In this document: positions 1 through 6,334 of the stretch, piece by piece
Position numbering within the stretch: the first letter of the stretch is position 1
Layout of the letters: each line of letters opens with the position of its first letter
Origin: DATECU01 sp035286745
GTDB lineage: Bacteria > Acidobacteriota > Vicinamibacteria > Fen-336
Direction: 5' to 3'
Assembly: GCA_035286745.1 (NCBI GenBank)
Contig: DATECU010000340.1
Span: forward strand, 1 to 11,146
DNA: 11,146 nt
Notes under the pieces: generated by a model
What the model saw: the letters and a program-made list of their open reading frames with translations, nothing else
Database searches by the model: none
What the model was told of the DNA's origin: nothing
Program-made: the position numbers and the translations under genes

Positions 1-83
1 AGGCGGTGCGGCAGGCCCGCGACCGCCATCGGCTCCGGGTTCCGCTCAGGCTCATCACCAACGCCACCATGGTCGACCGCCCG
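1..83 (+). repeat. Left copy of 83-bp direct repeat (partner 2489-2571)
   Basis: Direct comparison gives 82 of 83 identical bases with 2489-2571, in the same orientation and reading frame. The left copy runs into the window edge and may be longer. Together the two copies bracket brnTA and the hypothetical gene at 1285-1890. Confidence 0.9.
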
Positions 84-160
84 GGACGGCTCGCCGAGAT
101 CGCGACCGCCGGCGGCTCGATCGAGTCCGTCCAGGTCTACACGGCGGCCCGGCGCCCGGC
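1..160 (+). pseudogene. Truncated, internally deleted radical SAM gene copy
   Basis: This stretch is a broken relative of the intact radical SAM gene at 2125-2964, read in the same frame. Bases 1-83 match 2489-2571 with a single mismatch (G at 72 against T at 2560, changing Phe to Val). At the CCG/GG junction the remnant jumps to the equivalent of 2790, skipping 219 bases (73 codons) without changing frame. It continues to about 160 at roughly three quarters nucleotide identity, for example VQVYTAARRP against VQVYTVARRP. Homology then ends, and the last 30 or so residues of the intact protein are missing. The 5' part lies outside the window, so the FeS-binding CxxxCxxC segment cannot be judged. 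The deletion removes the residues between ITNATM and the GRL segment, so a working enzyme is unlikely. It could be a decayed paralogue partly overwritten by gene conversion, or a mosaic of two copies. Confidence 0.75.
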
Positions 161-271
161 TTGGTGCTGTGCGCACCGGCAACCTCCAGAAGACGCCTGC
201 ATCCGGCGCCCACTCAGTGGCGCAGGTGGTTGCGAACCGCCCGCCTCCTGCGAGGCACGCGGGGCACGCCC

Positions 272-300
272 TTGACCATATGCACGAGTGTGCATATAGT
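272..300 (+). promoter_or_regulatory. brnTA promoter, sigma70-like
   Basis: A TTGACC -35 box (272-277) is followed by exactly 17 bases and a TATAGT -10 box (295-300). Transcription should begin around 306-308, which coincides with the GTG codon proposed as the brnT start at 307. That would make the toxin mRNA leaderless. This is the best sigma70-type promoter I can see in the window. Confidence 0.75.
278..297 (+). promoter_or_regulatory. Inverted-repeat operator in the brnTA promoter
   Basis: A perfect inverted repeat has arms ATATGCAC (278-285) and GTGCATAT (290-297) separated by GAGT. It fills the spacer between the -35 and -10 boxes and overlaps the -10. BrnA-type antitoxins are ribbon-helix-helix DNA binders that repress their own operon, so this is the expected site for BrnA, or the BrnT-BrnA complex, to block RNA polymerase. 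Binding by the local BrnA is inferred. Confidence 0.7.
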
Positions 301-306
301 TGGAGG

Positions 307-582
307 GTGGACTGCGAGTGGGATGAGGCCAAGGCGGTCGCCAACCTCAGGAAACACGGTGTCGACTTCGCCGATGCTGCACTCGTCCTCTACGACGACC
401 TCGCGCTCACGGTCGAGGACGCCGGTGCCTATGGGGAAGCGCGGTTCGTCACGCTGGGGCTGGATCCCCTGGGCCGGGTGTTGGTGGTTGTCTACACCTG
501 GCGGGAGGAGCGGGCTCGCATCATCTCCGCGCGCACGGCGACACCAGCCGAGCGAAAGCGGTACGAGAGCAGGAAGAGATGA
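307..582 (+). CDS. brnT: BrnT family toxin (type II toxin-antitoxin, RNase)
   Basis: The 91-aa product matches the BrnT toxin pattern. It opens with CEWDEAKAVANLRKHGVDF (about residues 3-21), the family's WDxxKxxxNxxKHGVxF signature, and ends with RIISARTATPAERKRYE. BrnT proteins are small RelE-fold ribonucleases that inhibit translation until bound by BrnA. The GTG at 307 is preferred: it gives the usual family length and puts Glu-Trp-Asp at residues 4-6 as in relatives. An in-frame ATG at 280 lies inside the operator upstream of the -10 box and so cannot be on the mRNA from this promoter. The GGAGG at 302-306 abuts the GTG too closely to be a normal ribosome site, which supports leaderless initiation. 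The stop codon overlaps the brnA start (ATGA). Confidence 0.88.
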   Translation: MDCEWDEAKAVANLRKHGVDFADAALVLYDDLALTVEDAGAYGEARFVTLGLDPLGRVLVVVYTWREERARIISARTATPAERKRYESRKR

Positions 583-920
583 AGAGCGAATACGATTTCT
601 CGGCCGCGGTTAGAGGACCCGTGCTGAGCATTCCTCCGGGCAAAACCCGTATCACGATCCGGATCGATGATGACGTGCTGCGATGGTTCAAGCGGCAAGT
701 CCACGCGGCCGGCGGTGGCAACTACCAAACTGCCATGAACGCCGCCCTTCGCGAGTTCATCGAGCAGCGGGCAACGGGTCTTGAGGACAAGCTCCGCGTC
801 GTCATCCGTGAGGAGCTTGGGCGGTGCGAGGCCCCGAGACCCTCGGTGGCGCGGGCGCCGTCGAACCCGATGCGCCTGACGAAGTCCGTGCCCGCGAACA
901 GCCGCAGGCCTCCCAGGTGA
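579..920 (+). CDS. brnA: BrnA family antitoxin (ribbon-helix-helix)
   Basis: The 113-aa product carries the BrnA hallmark: MKSEYDFSAAVRGPV, then GKTRITIRIDDDVLRWFK (residues 21-38), then AGGGNYQTAMNAALREFI (44-61). The TRITIRID strand and following helices form the ribbon-helix-helix DNA-binding fold. BrnA neutralises BrnT and represses the shared promoter, probably through the palindrome at 278-297. The ATG lies in an ATGA overlap with the brnT stop and is preceded by an AGGAAG ribosome site, so translation is coupled. Residues from about 82 onward (Cys, Pro and Arg rich) extend beyond the family core and look unstructured; they may be non-homologous tail sequence. Both halves of the module appear intact. 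Confidence 0.9.
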   Translation: MKSEYDFSAAVRGPVLSIPPGKTRITIRIDDDVLRWFKRQVHAAGGGNYQTAMNAALREFIEQRATGLEDKLRVVIREELGRCEAPRPSVARAPSNPMRLTKSVPANSRRPPR

Positions 921-956
921 TCGGTTCTTCCGTGCTCCCAACGTGAGCCGAACCGA
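921..956 (+). terminator. Hairpin directly after brnA (weak terminator candidate)
   Basis: TCGGTTC (921-927) pairs perfectly with GAACCGA (950-956), with a small CGT/ACG inner stem in the 22-base loop. It begins at the base after the brnA stop. AAAAG, not a run of T, follows on the + strand, so classical intrinsic termination is doubtful. Confidence 0.3.
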
Positions 957-1284
957 AAAGACAGCAACCGGCTGGACCCTTCACTGGCGGCTGCCCCCGT
1001 GTCCTGTCCGGCTCTGGCTGCCTCGGTTCACGGGGGGTGCTGCGCTCCCCCTACCTTCGCATTCCAGCGTCGACGCCGTTTCCCGCAGCTCATGCCACCT
1101 GGGCGGCCGAGGTGGCGCCTCGAGGGGCTGCCCGCGCGAAGTCCGAGTTGGGCTGAGCCGGGGCAGGTTCGCGTGCAACGCTTGGTGAGGACCACGACTG
1201 GCCGCTGGCTCGGGACAAGGCCTGGAGGAGTCGCTAGGCGGTGCGAGCTTCCCAGGCTGCCCCGGGTGTTCTCCCGGCGCCGAG
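957..1284. other. No supported gene
   Basis: Several overlapping open frames cross this stretch on both strands, but none has a Shine-Dalgarno-supported start or a recognisable protein. Their translations are rich in Arg, Pro and Ser, as expected from random GC-rich DNA. I see no tRNA, insertion sequence end or clear promoter. Confidence 0.5.
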
Positions 1285-1890
1285 TTGATCGGAGCGAATG
1301 ACGTAAACATCGTTCTCATCGTGCTGGCCGCACTCTTGGCCGCGGATGTCACCCCTGAAGCGCGACCCTTGCTTGATGACTTCTGGGCTCGAACACACGG
1401 CCGCCGTGATGATTCGCACGGTCTGCTCGCTATCGAGCTTGCACTGCGGCCGGAGGAGCCGCCGTCGATTCTCCTGGCTGACTCCAGCGGCTGCGGGAAT
1501 GCGGCGTGCGCTTGGTACATCTGTCGGCCCATCGGAGCAGAGCGCTGCCGATTCATGGGAGTCCTTGGCTTTCACGCCAAAGGCTATCGGTACGATGCCA
1601 AGGCCGGGCTCTTCGTTGGTTATTGGCGGCATGGCGGTGGGAAGGGCACCTTCTTTGAAGTCAGGATCACGCCGGACGCGGTTGTCCCAGGTCATGGCGG
1701 CGCGGAAGTGTCCCAAGGCTCGCCGGAGTTCGAGGCGGGCTGGAACCTCATTGAAGCGTGGCAGCAAAGCCAGGCTCCACCACTCTGGCATTGCTCGCTT
1801 GACGGAGCATGCCGACGAGACGAGAGGACCTTGGTTGGGGGGCCATGGCCGCGGATCGAGCGAGCGCGAGTTGAGATCGTGGCGCCGTAG
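1285..1890 (+). CDS. Hypothetical, possibly exported Cys-containing protein
   Basis: I do not recognise this family. The frame encodes up to 201 aa. A hydrophobic stretch (VNIVLIVLAALLAADV, residues 7-22) looks like a signal peptide or membrane anchor. A plausible globular segment follows: SGCGNAACAWYICRP, ERCRFMGVLGFHAKGYRYDAKAGLFVGYWRHGG and GTFFEVRITPDAV. The paired cysteines, aromatic residues and alternating strand-like pattern argue for a real coding sequence. Codon use is less GC-extreme than in the metabolic genes to the right. The start is doubtful. The only in-frame initiators are TTG at 1285 and GTG at 1321, neither with a clear ribosome site. The nearby ATG at 1298, which does have GGAG upstream, is out of frame and stops after two codons. 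The gene may have lost its start by a small frameshift. Confidence 0.5.
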   Translation: MIGANDVNIVLIVLAALLAADVTPEARPLLDDFWARTHGRRDDSHGLLAIELALRPEEPPSILLADSSGCGNAACAWYICRPIGAERCRFMGVLGFHAKGYRYDAKAGLFVGYWRHGGGKGTFFEVRITPDAVVPGHGGAEVSQGSPEFEAGWNLIEAWQQSQAPPLWHCSLDGACRRDERTLVGGPWPRIERARVEIVAP

Positions 1891-2124
1891 AACGACGGCG
1901 CGCAGCTGACCGAGTTGGAGCTCTTGGACAAACCCGCAGGTGCGCTGTGGTCATCAAGACGCACTGGGCACCCGACGCCTGAGTTGGGCGGGCAATAGCG
2001 TCAGGACACGTGGCTCGCCTGGATGCCGCAGCGACCGGCCTCGCGGCCGTCTGCCCGCCCGGTTCCTTCCGACGGTCAGCCGCCGGCCCCGAGCGCTAGC
2101 CAGTGAAGGTACCATCGTCCAGTC

Positions 2125-2964
2125 ATGCGCGTGCTCGACTTCACGGACCATCGCCGGGAGTTGGACCGGAACCGCTACGTCTACGCGGTGGTGTCGAGGC
2201 GGGCGCGGGGGCTGTCGATCGGCGTCAACCTCAACCCGGACCGGGTTTGCAACTTCGACTGCCCCTATTGCCAGGTGGACCGCAGTCAGCCGGGCGGCCC
2301 CGGAGCCGAGATCGAAGTGCCCGGCCTGGTGGCGGAGCTGGACTCGCTGCTCTCCCTCATCGATGCCGGCACGCTCTGGGATGTGTCCCCCTTCGACACC
2401 GCGGCCCCCGAGCTTCGCCGCGTGGCCGACATCGCCTTCTCGGGCGACGGCGAGCCCACCACCCCGCCTGCCTTTCCCGCCGCCGCCGAGGCGGTGCGGC
2501 AGGCCCGCGACCGCCATCGGCTCCGGGTTCCGCTCAGGCTCATCACCAACGCCACCATGTTCGACCGCCCGCGAGTGCGTGAGGCACTCGCGTTCTTCGA
2601 CGAGCTGTGGTGCAAGCTCGACGCCGGGACTGCTCCCTACTTCGCGCGGGTCGACGGCACGCGCTTCCCGTTCGAGCGCCTCCTGGCCAACCTCACCGCG
2701 GTCGCCCGCGAGCGGCCCATCGTCCTTCAGAGCATGTTCCCGAGCTTCGACGGGGAGGGGCCCGAGCCGGCTGAGATCGAGGCCTACCTGGGACGGCTCC
2801 AGCAAATCACGTTCGCCGGCGGCTTGATCGCCGGCGTGCAGGTGTACACGGTGGCGCGGCGACCCGCCGATCCGCGGATCGCGGCTCTTGGCCCCGAGGT
2901 CCTGGAGGCCATCGCGGAGGGGGTGAGGCGGCTGGGCCTTCCCGCCGAGGTTTTCGGCTCATGA
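2125..2964 (+). CDS. Radical SAM enzyme, COG0731-like
   Basis: The 279-aa product has the radical SAM cluster motif CNFDCPYC (Cys42, Cys46, Cys49), which would bind a [4Fe-4S] cluster and S-adenosylmethionine. It has a GGE-type motif, FSGDGEPTT (105-113), and LITNATM (139-145) on a later strand. The lead-in SRRARGLSIGVNLNPDRVCNFDC resembles the conserved N-terminus of the stand-alone COG0731 group, whose best-known members make tRNA wyosine bases. Most bacterial members have no assigned substrate, so none is assigned here. No second Cys cluster is visible. A GAAGG lies about 16 bases before the ATG, which is far for a ribosome site, and no convincing promoter was found in 1891-2124. A damaged relative lies at 1-160. 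The downstream gene begins 91 bases later behind its own candidate promoter. Confidence 0.85.
   Translation: MRVLDFTDHRRELDRNRYVYAVVSRRARGLSIGVNLNPDRVCNFDCPYCQVDRSQPGGPGAEIEVPGLVAELDSLLSLIDAGTLWDVSPFDTAAPELRRVADIAFSGDGEPTTPPAFPAAAEAVRQARDRHRLRVPLRLITNATMFDRPRVREALAFFDELWCKLDAGTAPYFARVDGTRFPFERLLANLTAVARERPIVLQSMFPSFDGEGPEPAEIEAYLGRLQQITFAGGLIAGVQVYTVARRPADPRIAALGPEVLEAIAEGVRRLGLPAEVFGS
2489..2571 (+). repeat. Right copy of 83-bp direct repeat (partner 1-83)
   Basis: This internal part of the radical SAM gene, around residues 122-149, is the near-identical partner of the left window edge, with 82 of 83 bases matching. Confidence 0.9.
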
Positions 2965-2967
2965 GCC
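2956..2967. repeat. 12-bp perfect palindrome over the radical SAM stop
   Basis: GGCTCATGAGCC is its own reverse complement and contains the TGA stop (2962-2964). It has no loop and no downstream T run, so it is not a standard terminator. It could be a binding site or chance. Confidence 0.35.
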
Positions 2968-2977
2968 CAAGGGCCCA

Positions 2978-3006
2978 TCGAGAAGCGGCCCGACTTCATC
3001 CATAAT
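2978..3006 (+). promoter_or_regulatory. Candidate promoter for the transketolase-SDR unit
   Basis: TCGAGA (2978-2983, four of six to TTGACA) and CATAAT (3001-3006, five of six to TATAAT) are separated by 17 bases. Transcription would start near 3013, leaving a leader of about 43 bases before the ATG at 3056. This is the only such pair I found in the 91-base gap. Confidence 0.4.
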
Positions 3007-3043
3007 GCCCCGGGCCGGCGCGTCCTCAGACCCCCCGGCCACC

Positions 3044-3050
3044 AAGGGAG
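3044..3050 (+). promoter_or_regulatory. Ribosome binding site deciding the transketolase start
   Basis: AAGGGAG lies five bases before the ATG at 3056. It makes that ATG far more likely than the upstream in-frame ATG at 3005, which overlaps the putative -10 box. Confidence 0.75.
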
Positions 3051-3055
3051 ACGAC

Positions 3056-5422
3056 ATGACGGCATTCTCATTCGGCCCTCGACGAGGGACCTACACCGAC
3101 ATCTCCGAGACTCTGGCCGCCGGCCCGCCGCCGCTGACCTCGACCGAGCTGGGTCACTTCGAGACCCTCGACCTCATCTACCGCTCGCTCTGCGCGCTGC
3201 TTTACAACTACGTGCCCACCTCGGGCCACCCCGGGGGATCCATCTCCTCGGGCCGCTTCGTGGCCGGGATCCTCTTCGAGGCCATGGACTACGACTTCTC
3301 CCGGCCCGATCGGGAAGATGCCGACCTCGTCTCCTACGGCGCTGGCCACAAGGCCATGGGCCTGTACTCGATGTGGGCGCTGCGCGACGAGATCGCGCGG
3401 CTGGGCGCACCCGAGCTGCTGCCCGCCGACACCAAGCTCCGCCTGCGCCTCGAGGATCTCTTGGGGTTCCGTCGCAATCCCATCACCAGGACCCCGCTCT
3501 TCGATCAGTTCGGGGCCAAGCCCCTGGACGGTCATCCCACGCCGGCCACGCCCTTCGTGCGGCTGTCCACCGGTGCTTCGGGCGTCGGCGTCGCCAGCTC
3601 CCTGGGGCTTGCGTTTGGTGCGCGCGATTACTACGGCGCCGACGCGCCGCGAGTGCACATCGTCGAGGGCGAGGGTGGGCTCACGCCGGGCCGGGTGGCC
3701 GAGGCCCTGGCCGCCGCGGCCACCGCTTCGCTCGGCAACGTGGTGCTGCACCTGGACTGGAACCAGGCCTCGATCGACTCCAACCGGGTCTGTCGCGAGG
3801 GCGACAAGCCCGGCGACTACGTGCAGTGGAGCCCGGCGGAGCTCTTCTACCTCCACGACTGGAACGTGGTCTACGTCCCCGATGGTCGCGACTTGCAGCA
3901 GGTGGTGGCGGCGCAGCGGGCGGCGTTGGCCCTCGGCAACAGCCAGCCTACTGCGATCATCTACCGCACACTGAAGGGATGGCAATACGGCATCGAGGGC
4001 CGCGCCTCCCACGGTGCCGGCCACAAGCTCTGCTCCGAGGGGTTCTTCCAGGCTCTGGCCCCGCTCACCTCCAAGGCCGACCTGACGCTGCCCTCCTGCG
4101 AGGCCGGCAAGGAACGCTGCCTCAAGACCGATGCCGGCCAGGCGGTCATGGAGGAGTGCTTCTGGGAAGCCCTGCAGGTGGTGCGAGAGGCGCTGGAGCA
4201 GAGTCGCCCCGCAGTCGACGCGCTGTCTCGTCGTCTGCTGCTGGCCAAGGGCCGGCTCGATAGCCGTTCGCGTCAGCCGCGGGAGAACGCGCCCCGACTG
4301 GAAGCCGCCTATGAGGTGATCTCCCGGGGCACCGCCATCCCGGCTGAGCTCAGGCTCAAGCCTGGCGCCAGCACCACCCTGCGCGGCGAGCTGGGACGGG
4401 CCCTGCAGTACCTCAACCAGGCCTCCGGCGGTGCCTTCTTCGCCGCCGCCGCCGACTTGCTGGGCTCAACCAGCGTCAACACGGTTGGCGCGGGCTTCCC
4501 CGAGGGTTTCTGGAACGCCGTCTCCAACCCCGGCGCGCGGTTGCTCTCCACAGGCGGCATCTGCGAGGACGCCATGTCCGGCATCCTGGCCGGACTCTCG
4601 ACCTTCGGCCGCCACATCGGCGTGGGCTCCTCCTACGGGGCCTTTCTGGCGCCGCTCGGCCACATCGCCGCCCGGCTCCACGCCATCGGCGGCCAGTCGC
4701 GCCACGCCATCGCCCCTGACGCCTATCGGACCATGATCCTGATCTGCGCCCACGCCGGCCTCAAGACCGGTGAGGACGGCCCCACCCACGCCGATCCCCA
4801 ACCGCTCCAGCTCTTGCAGGAGAACTTCCCCGCCGGCACCGCCATCACCTTGACCCCCTGGGAGCCCCAGGAGATCTGGCCCCTGTTGAGCGCGGCCCTG
4901 GCCCGGCGGCCGGCGCTGATCGCACCTTTCGTGACCCGCCCCAACGAGCGAGTGCTGGATCGATTAGCGTTAGGTCTGGCGGGGCCGGAGGCGGCCGTCA
5001 CTGGCCTTTACCTGCTGCGCAAGCCGAACGGCAAAGGCGCCGGAACCGTGGTCCTCCAGGAGAGCGCTGCCAGCTACGCGTTTGTCGAGCAGGCGCTGCC
5101 GCTCCTCGAGAAGCAGGGCATCGATCTCTGGGTCTACTCGGTCGCCAGCGCGGAGCTCTTCGATTTGCTTCCGGAGAGAGAACAGGAGGCCATCTTCCCC
5201 GACCAACGAGCGCAAGAGGCCATGGGCATCACCGGCTTCACGCTGCCCACCATGTTCCGGTGGATCCGCAGCGAGCTGGGGCGCAAGATGACGCTGCATC
5301 CCTATCAGAAGGGACACTACCTGGGGAGCGGTCAAGGCGAGGTGGTGTTGGCGGAGGCTGGGCTCGACGGCGAGAGCCAGGCCAAAGCCATCAAACGCTA
5401 CCTCGACGCCAGGGCGAGATGA
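3056..5422 (+). CDS. Transketolase-like thiamine diphosphate enzyme
   Basis: The 788-aa product keeps the transketolase order of domains. The N-terminal cofactor domain has SGHPGGS (56-62), GAGHKAMGLY (95-104), a TGASGVGVASSLGLA segment (172-186), the diphosphate/metal motif read as EGEGGLTPG (204-212) and DWNQASID (234-241). The pyrimidine domain has STGGICEDAMSG (498-509), where Glu504 sits at the position of the cofactor-activating glutamate, and GEDGPTHAD (572-580). A C-terminal domain follows from about 640. Transketolases move two-carbon units between sugar phosphates. This protein is over 100 residues longer than usual, mainly from a linker of about 100 residues (335-440). It reads GEG where GDG is usual. 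It is therefore best called transketolase-like, with the donor and acceptor unknown. It overlaps the SDR gene by ATGA, which points to a shared pathway. Confidence 0.87.
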   Translation: MTAFSFGPRRGTYTDISETLAAGPPPLTSTELGHFETLDLIYRSLCALLYNYVPTSGHPGGSISSGRFVAGILFEAMDYDFSRPDREDADLVSYGAGHKAMGLYSMWALRDEIARLGAPELLPADTKLRLRLEDLLGFRRNPITRTPLFDQFGAKPLDGHPTPATPFVRLSTGASGVGVASSLGLAFGARDYYGADAPRVHIVEGEGGLTPGRVAEALAAAATASLGNVVLHLDWNQASIDSNRVCREGDKPGDYVQWSPAELFYLHDWNVVYVPDGRDLQQVVAAQRAALALGNSQPTAIIYRTLKGWQYGIEGRASHGAGHKLCSEGFFQALAPLTSKADLTLPSCEAGKERCLKTDAGQAVMEECFWEALQVVREALEQSRPAVDALSRRLLLAKGRLDSRSRQPRENAPRLEAAYEVISRGTAIPAELRLKPGASTTLRGELGRALQYLNQASGGAFFAAAADLLGSTSVNTVGAGFPEGFWNAVSNPGARLLSTGGICEDAMSGILAGLSTFGRHIGVGSSYGAFLAPLGHIAARLHAIGGQSRHAIAPDAYRTMILICAHAGLKTGEDGPTHADPQPLQLLQENFPAGTAITLTPWEPQEIWPLLSAALARRPALIAPFVTRPNERVLDRLALGLAGPEAAVTGLYLLRKPNGKGAGTVVLQESAASYAFVEQALPLLEKQGIDLWVYSVASAELFDLLPEREQEAIFPDQRAQEAMGITGFTLPTMFRWIRSELGRKMTLHPYQKGHYLGSGQGEVVLAEAGLDGESQAKAIKRYLDARAR

Positions 5423-6123
5423 GCGACGGACGCGTCGCGCTGGTCACCGGGGCCAACCGAGGCATCGGCTTCGAGACCTGCAGGCAACTGGCACGGCAGG
5501 GTGTGACCGTCCTGCTCACCGCCCGGAACGAGGAGGCGGCGCGCGAAGCGGCGGGCCGCCTCAAGGCCGAGAAGCTGCTGGTCACGCCCTTCTGGCTGGA
5601 CGTGACCGATCCCGCCGGCCTGCAGATCGTGGCTCGCCAGGTGGATGCCAGCTCGGGGAGGCTCGACATCCTGGTCAACAACGCGGGCGTCTTCCTGGAC
5701 CGCAACGCCACCGCCGACAGCGTGGAACCCGAGCTGCTGGCCGAGACCCTGGAGGTCAACCTGATCGGTGCCCTGCGCGTCGCCCAGGCCTTCATCCCCC
5801 TGATGAGGCGCCACGACTACGGGCGCATCGTCAACCTGTCGAGTTCGATGGGCTGCCTGACCGAGATGGGCAGCCGTCACCCCGCCTACCGCATCTCCAA
5901 GACCGCCGTCAACGCTCTGACCCGGGTGCTGGCGGCCGACCTGATGGGGAGCAACATCCTGGTGAACGCGGTCTGTCCGGGCTGGGTCAAGACCGACATG
6001 GGCGGACCCCACGCCGAACGCTCGGTGGAGGAAGCCGTGGACACCATCTCTTGGCTGGCCACCCTGCCCAACGGCGGCCCCACCGGCGGCCTGTTCCGCG
6101 ACCGGCAGCGCCTTCCCTGGTAG
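5419..6123 (+). CDS. Classical short-chain dehydrogenase/reductase (SDR)
   Basis: The 234-aa product has all classical SDR elements: the nucleotide-binding TGANRGIG (10-17), acidic LDVTD after strand 3 (60-64), NNAG (87-90), Asn114, the Ser around 141-143, and Tyr157-x3-Lys161 (AYRISK). It then has PGWVKTDMGG (187-196), and it ends with GGPTGGLFRDRQRLPW, a tail seen in carbonyl-reductase-like SDRs. Arg36 at the end of strand 2 (LLTAR) hints at NADPH, but this is inference. The enzyme should reversibly reduce a carbonyl to an alcohol in the cytoplasm. Its ATG overlaps the stop of the transketolase-like gene (ATGA), so the two are translationally coupled, and a ketose or hydroxy-ketone product of that enzyme is a reasonable substrate guess. 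No other start is needed: length and N-terminus fit the family. Confidence 0.92.
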   Translation: MSDGRVALVTGANRGIGFETCRQLARQGVTVLLTARNEEAAREAAGRLKAEKLLVTPFWLDVTDPAGLQIVARQVDASSGRLDILVNNAGVFLDRNATADSVEPELLAETLEVNLIGALRVAQAFIPLMRRHDYGRIVNLSSSMGCLTEMGSRHPAYRISKTAVNALTRVLAADLMGSNILVNAVCPGWVKTDMGGPHAERSVEEAVDTISWLATLPNGGPTGGLFRDRQRLPW

Positions 6124-6143
6124 GCGCCACCGCCCCGCCTACC
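6119..6143 (+). terminator. Hairpin at the end of the SDR gene
   Basis: GGTAGGCG (6119-6126) and CGCCTACC (6136-6143) form an 8-bp perfect stem around a 9-base loop, including the SDR stop codon. No T run follows, so it may aid termination or mRNA stability but is not a textbook intrinsic terminator. Confidence 0.35.
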
Positions 6144-6146
6144 GCA
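6136..6146 (+). repeat. 11-bp direct repeat CGCCTACCGCA (second copy 6310-6320)
   Basis: The same 11 bases occur at 6136-6146 and 6310-6320. Each copy is part of a different hairpin, one near each convergent gene end. The 163 bases between them include the AT-rich patch around 6216-6236. Confidence 0.5.
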
Positions 6147-6308
6147 TTAGAAAGCCGGCAGAAAGCTCGCAGGGGGACGTCCGGATCTCCTTCTCGAACC
6201 AGCTCCCTCTGTCACACACTATAATTGCATTTGTAGAACGTGCGAGAGGCCGTTCCGGCAACTCCATCGCCCTGCGGCGACGTCGCGTGCCTTGCCGTGA
6301 GCCCAACG

Positions 6309-6325
6309 GCGCCTACCGCAGGCGC
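6309..6325 (-). terminator. Hairpin after the leftward operon
   Basis: On the minus strand, GCGCCT, loop GCGGT and AGGCGC form a perfect 6-bp stem, beginning about ten bases after the last stop codon of the operon (6337-6335). A T run is absent, so it is a weak candidate terminator. Confidence 0.35.
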
Positions 6326-6334
6326 GGGCCGCCG

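Noticed and set aside
280..306. ATG at 280 as the brnT start
   Set aside because: It lies inside the operator, between the -35 and -10 boxes, and would add nine residues not seen in BrnT proteins.
1027..1052. G-run and C-run hairpin around the GGGGGG and CCCCC tracts
   Set aside because: The stem is only homopolymer G/C with a large loop, with no T run and no gene end close by.
981..1791. Two long minus-strand open frames (191 and 185 aa) over the hypothetical gene region
   Set aside because: The translations are Arg, Pro and Ser rich with no hydrophobic or motif pattern, while the + frame at 1285 gives a signal-like segment and globular-looking sequence.
3005..3055. Upstream in-frame ATG at 3005 for the transketolase-like gene
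   Set aside because: It has no ribosome site, overlaps the putative -10 box, and would add a Pro/Arg-rich tail. The ATG at 3056 has AAGGGAG at ideal spacing.
6220..6225. TATAAT as a promoter in the convergent gap
   Set aside because: No -35 box lies at 16-18 bases on either strand, and no supported gene lies downstream in the right direction.
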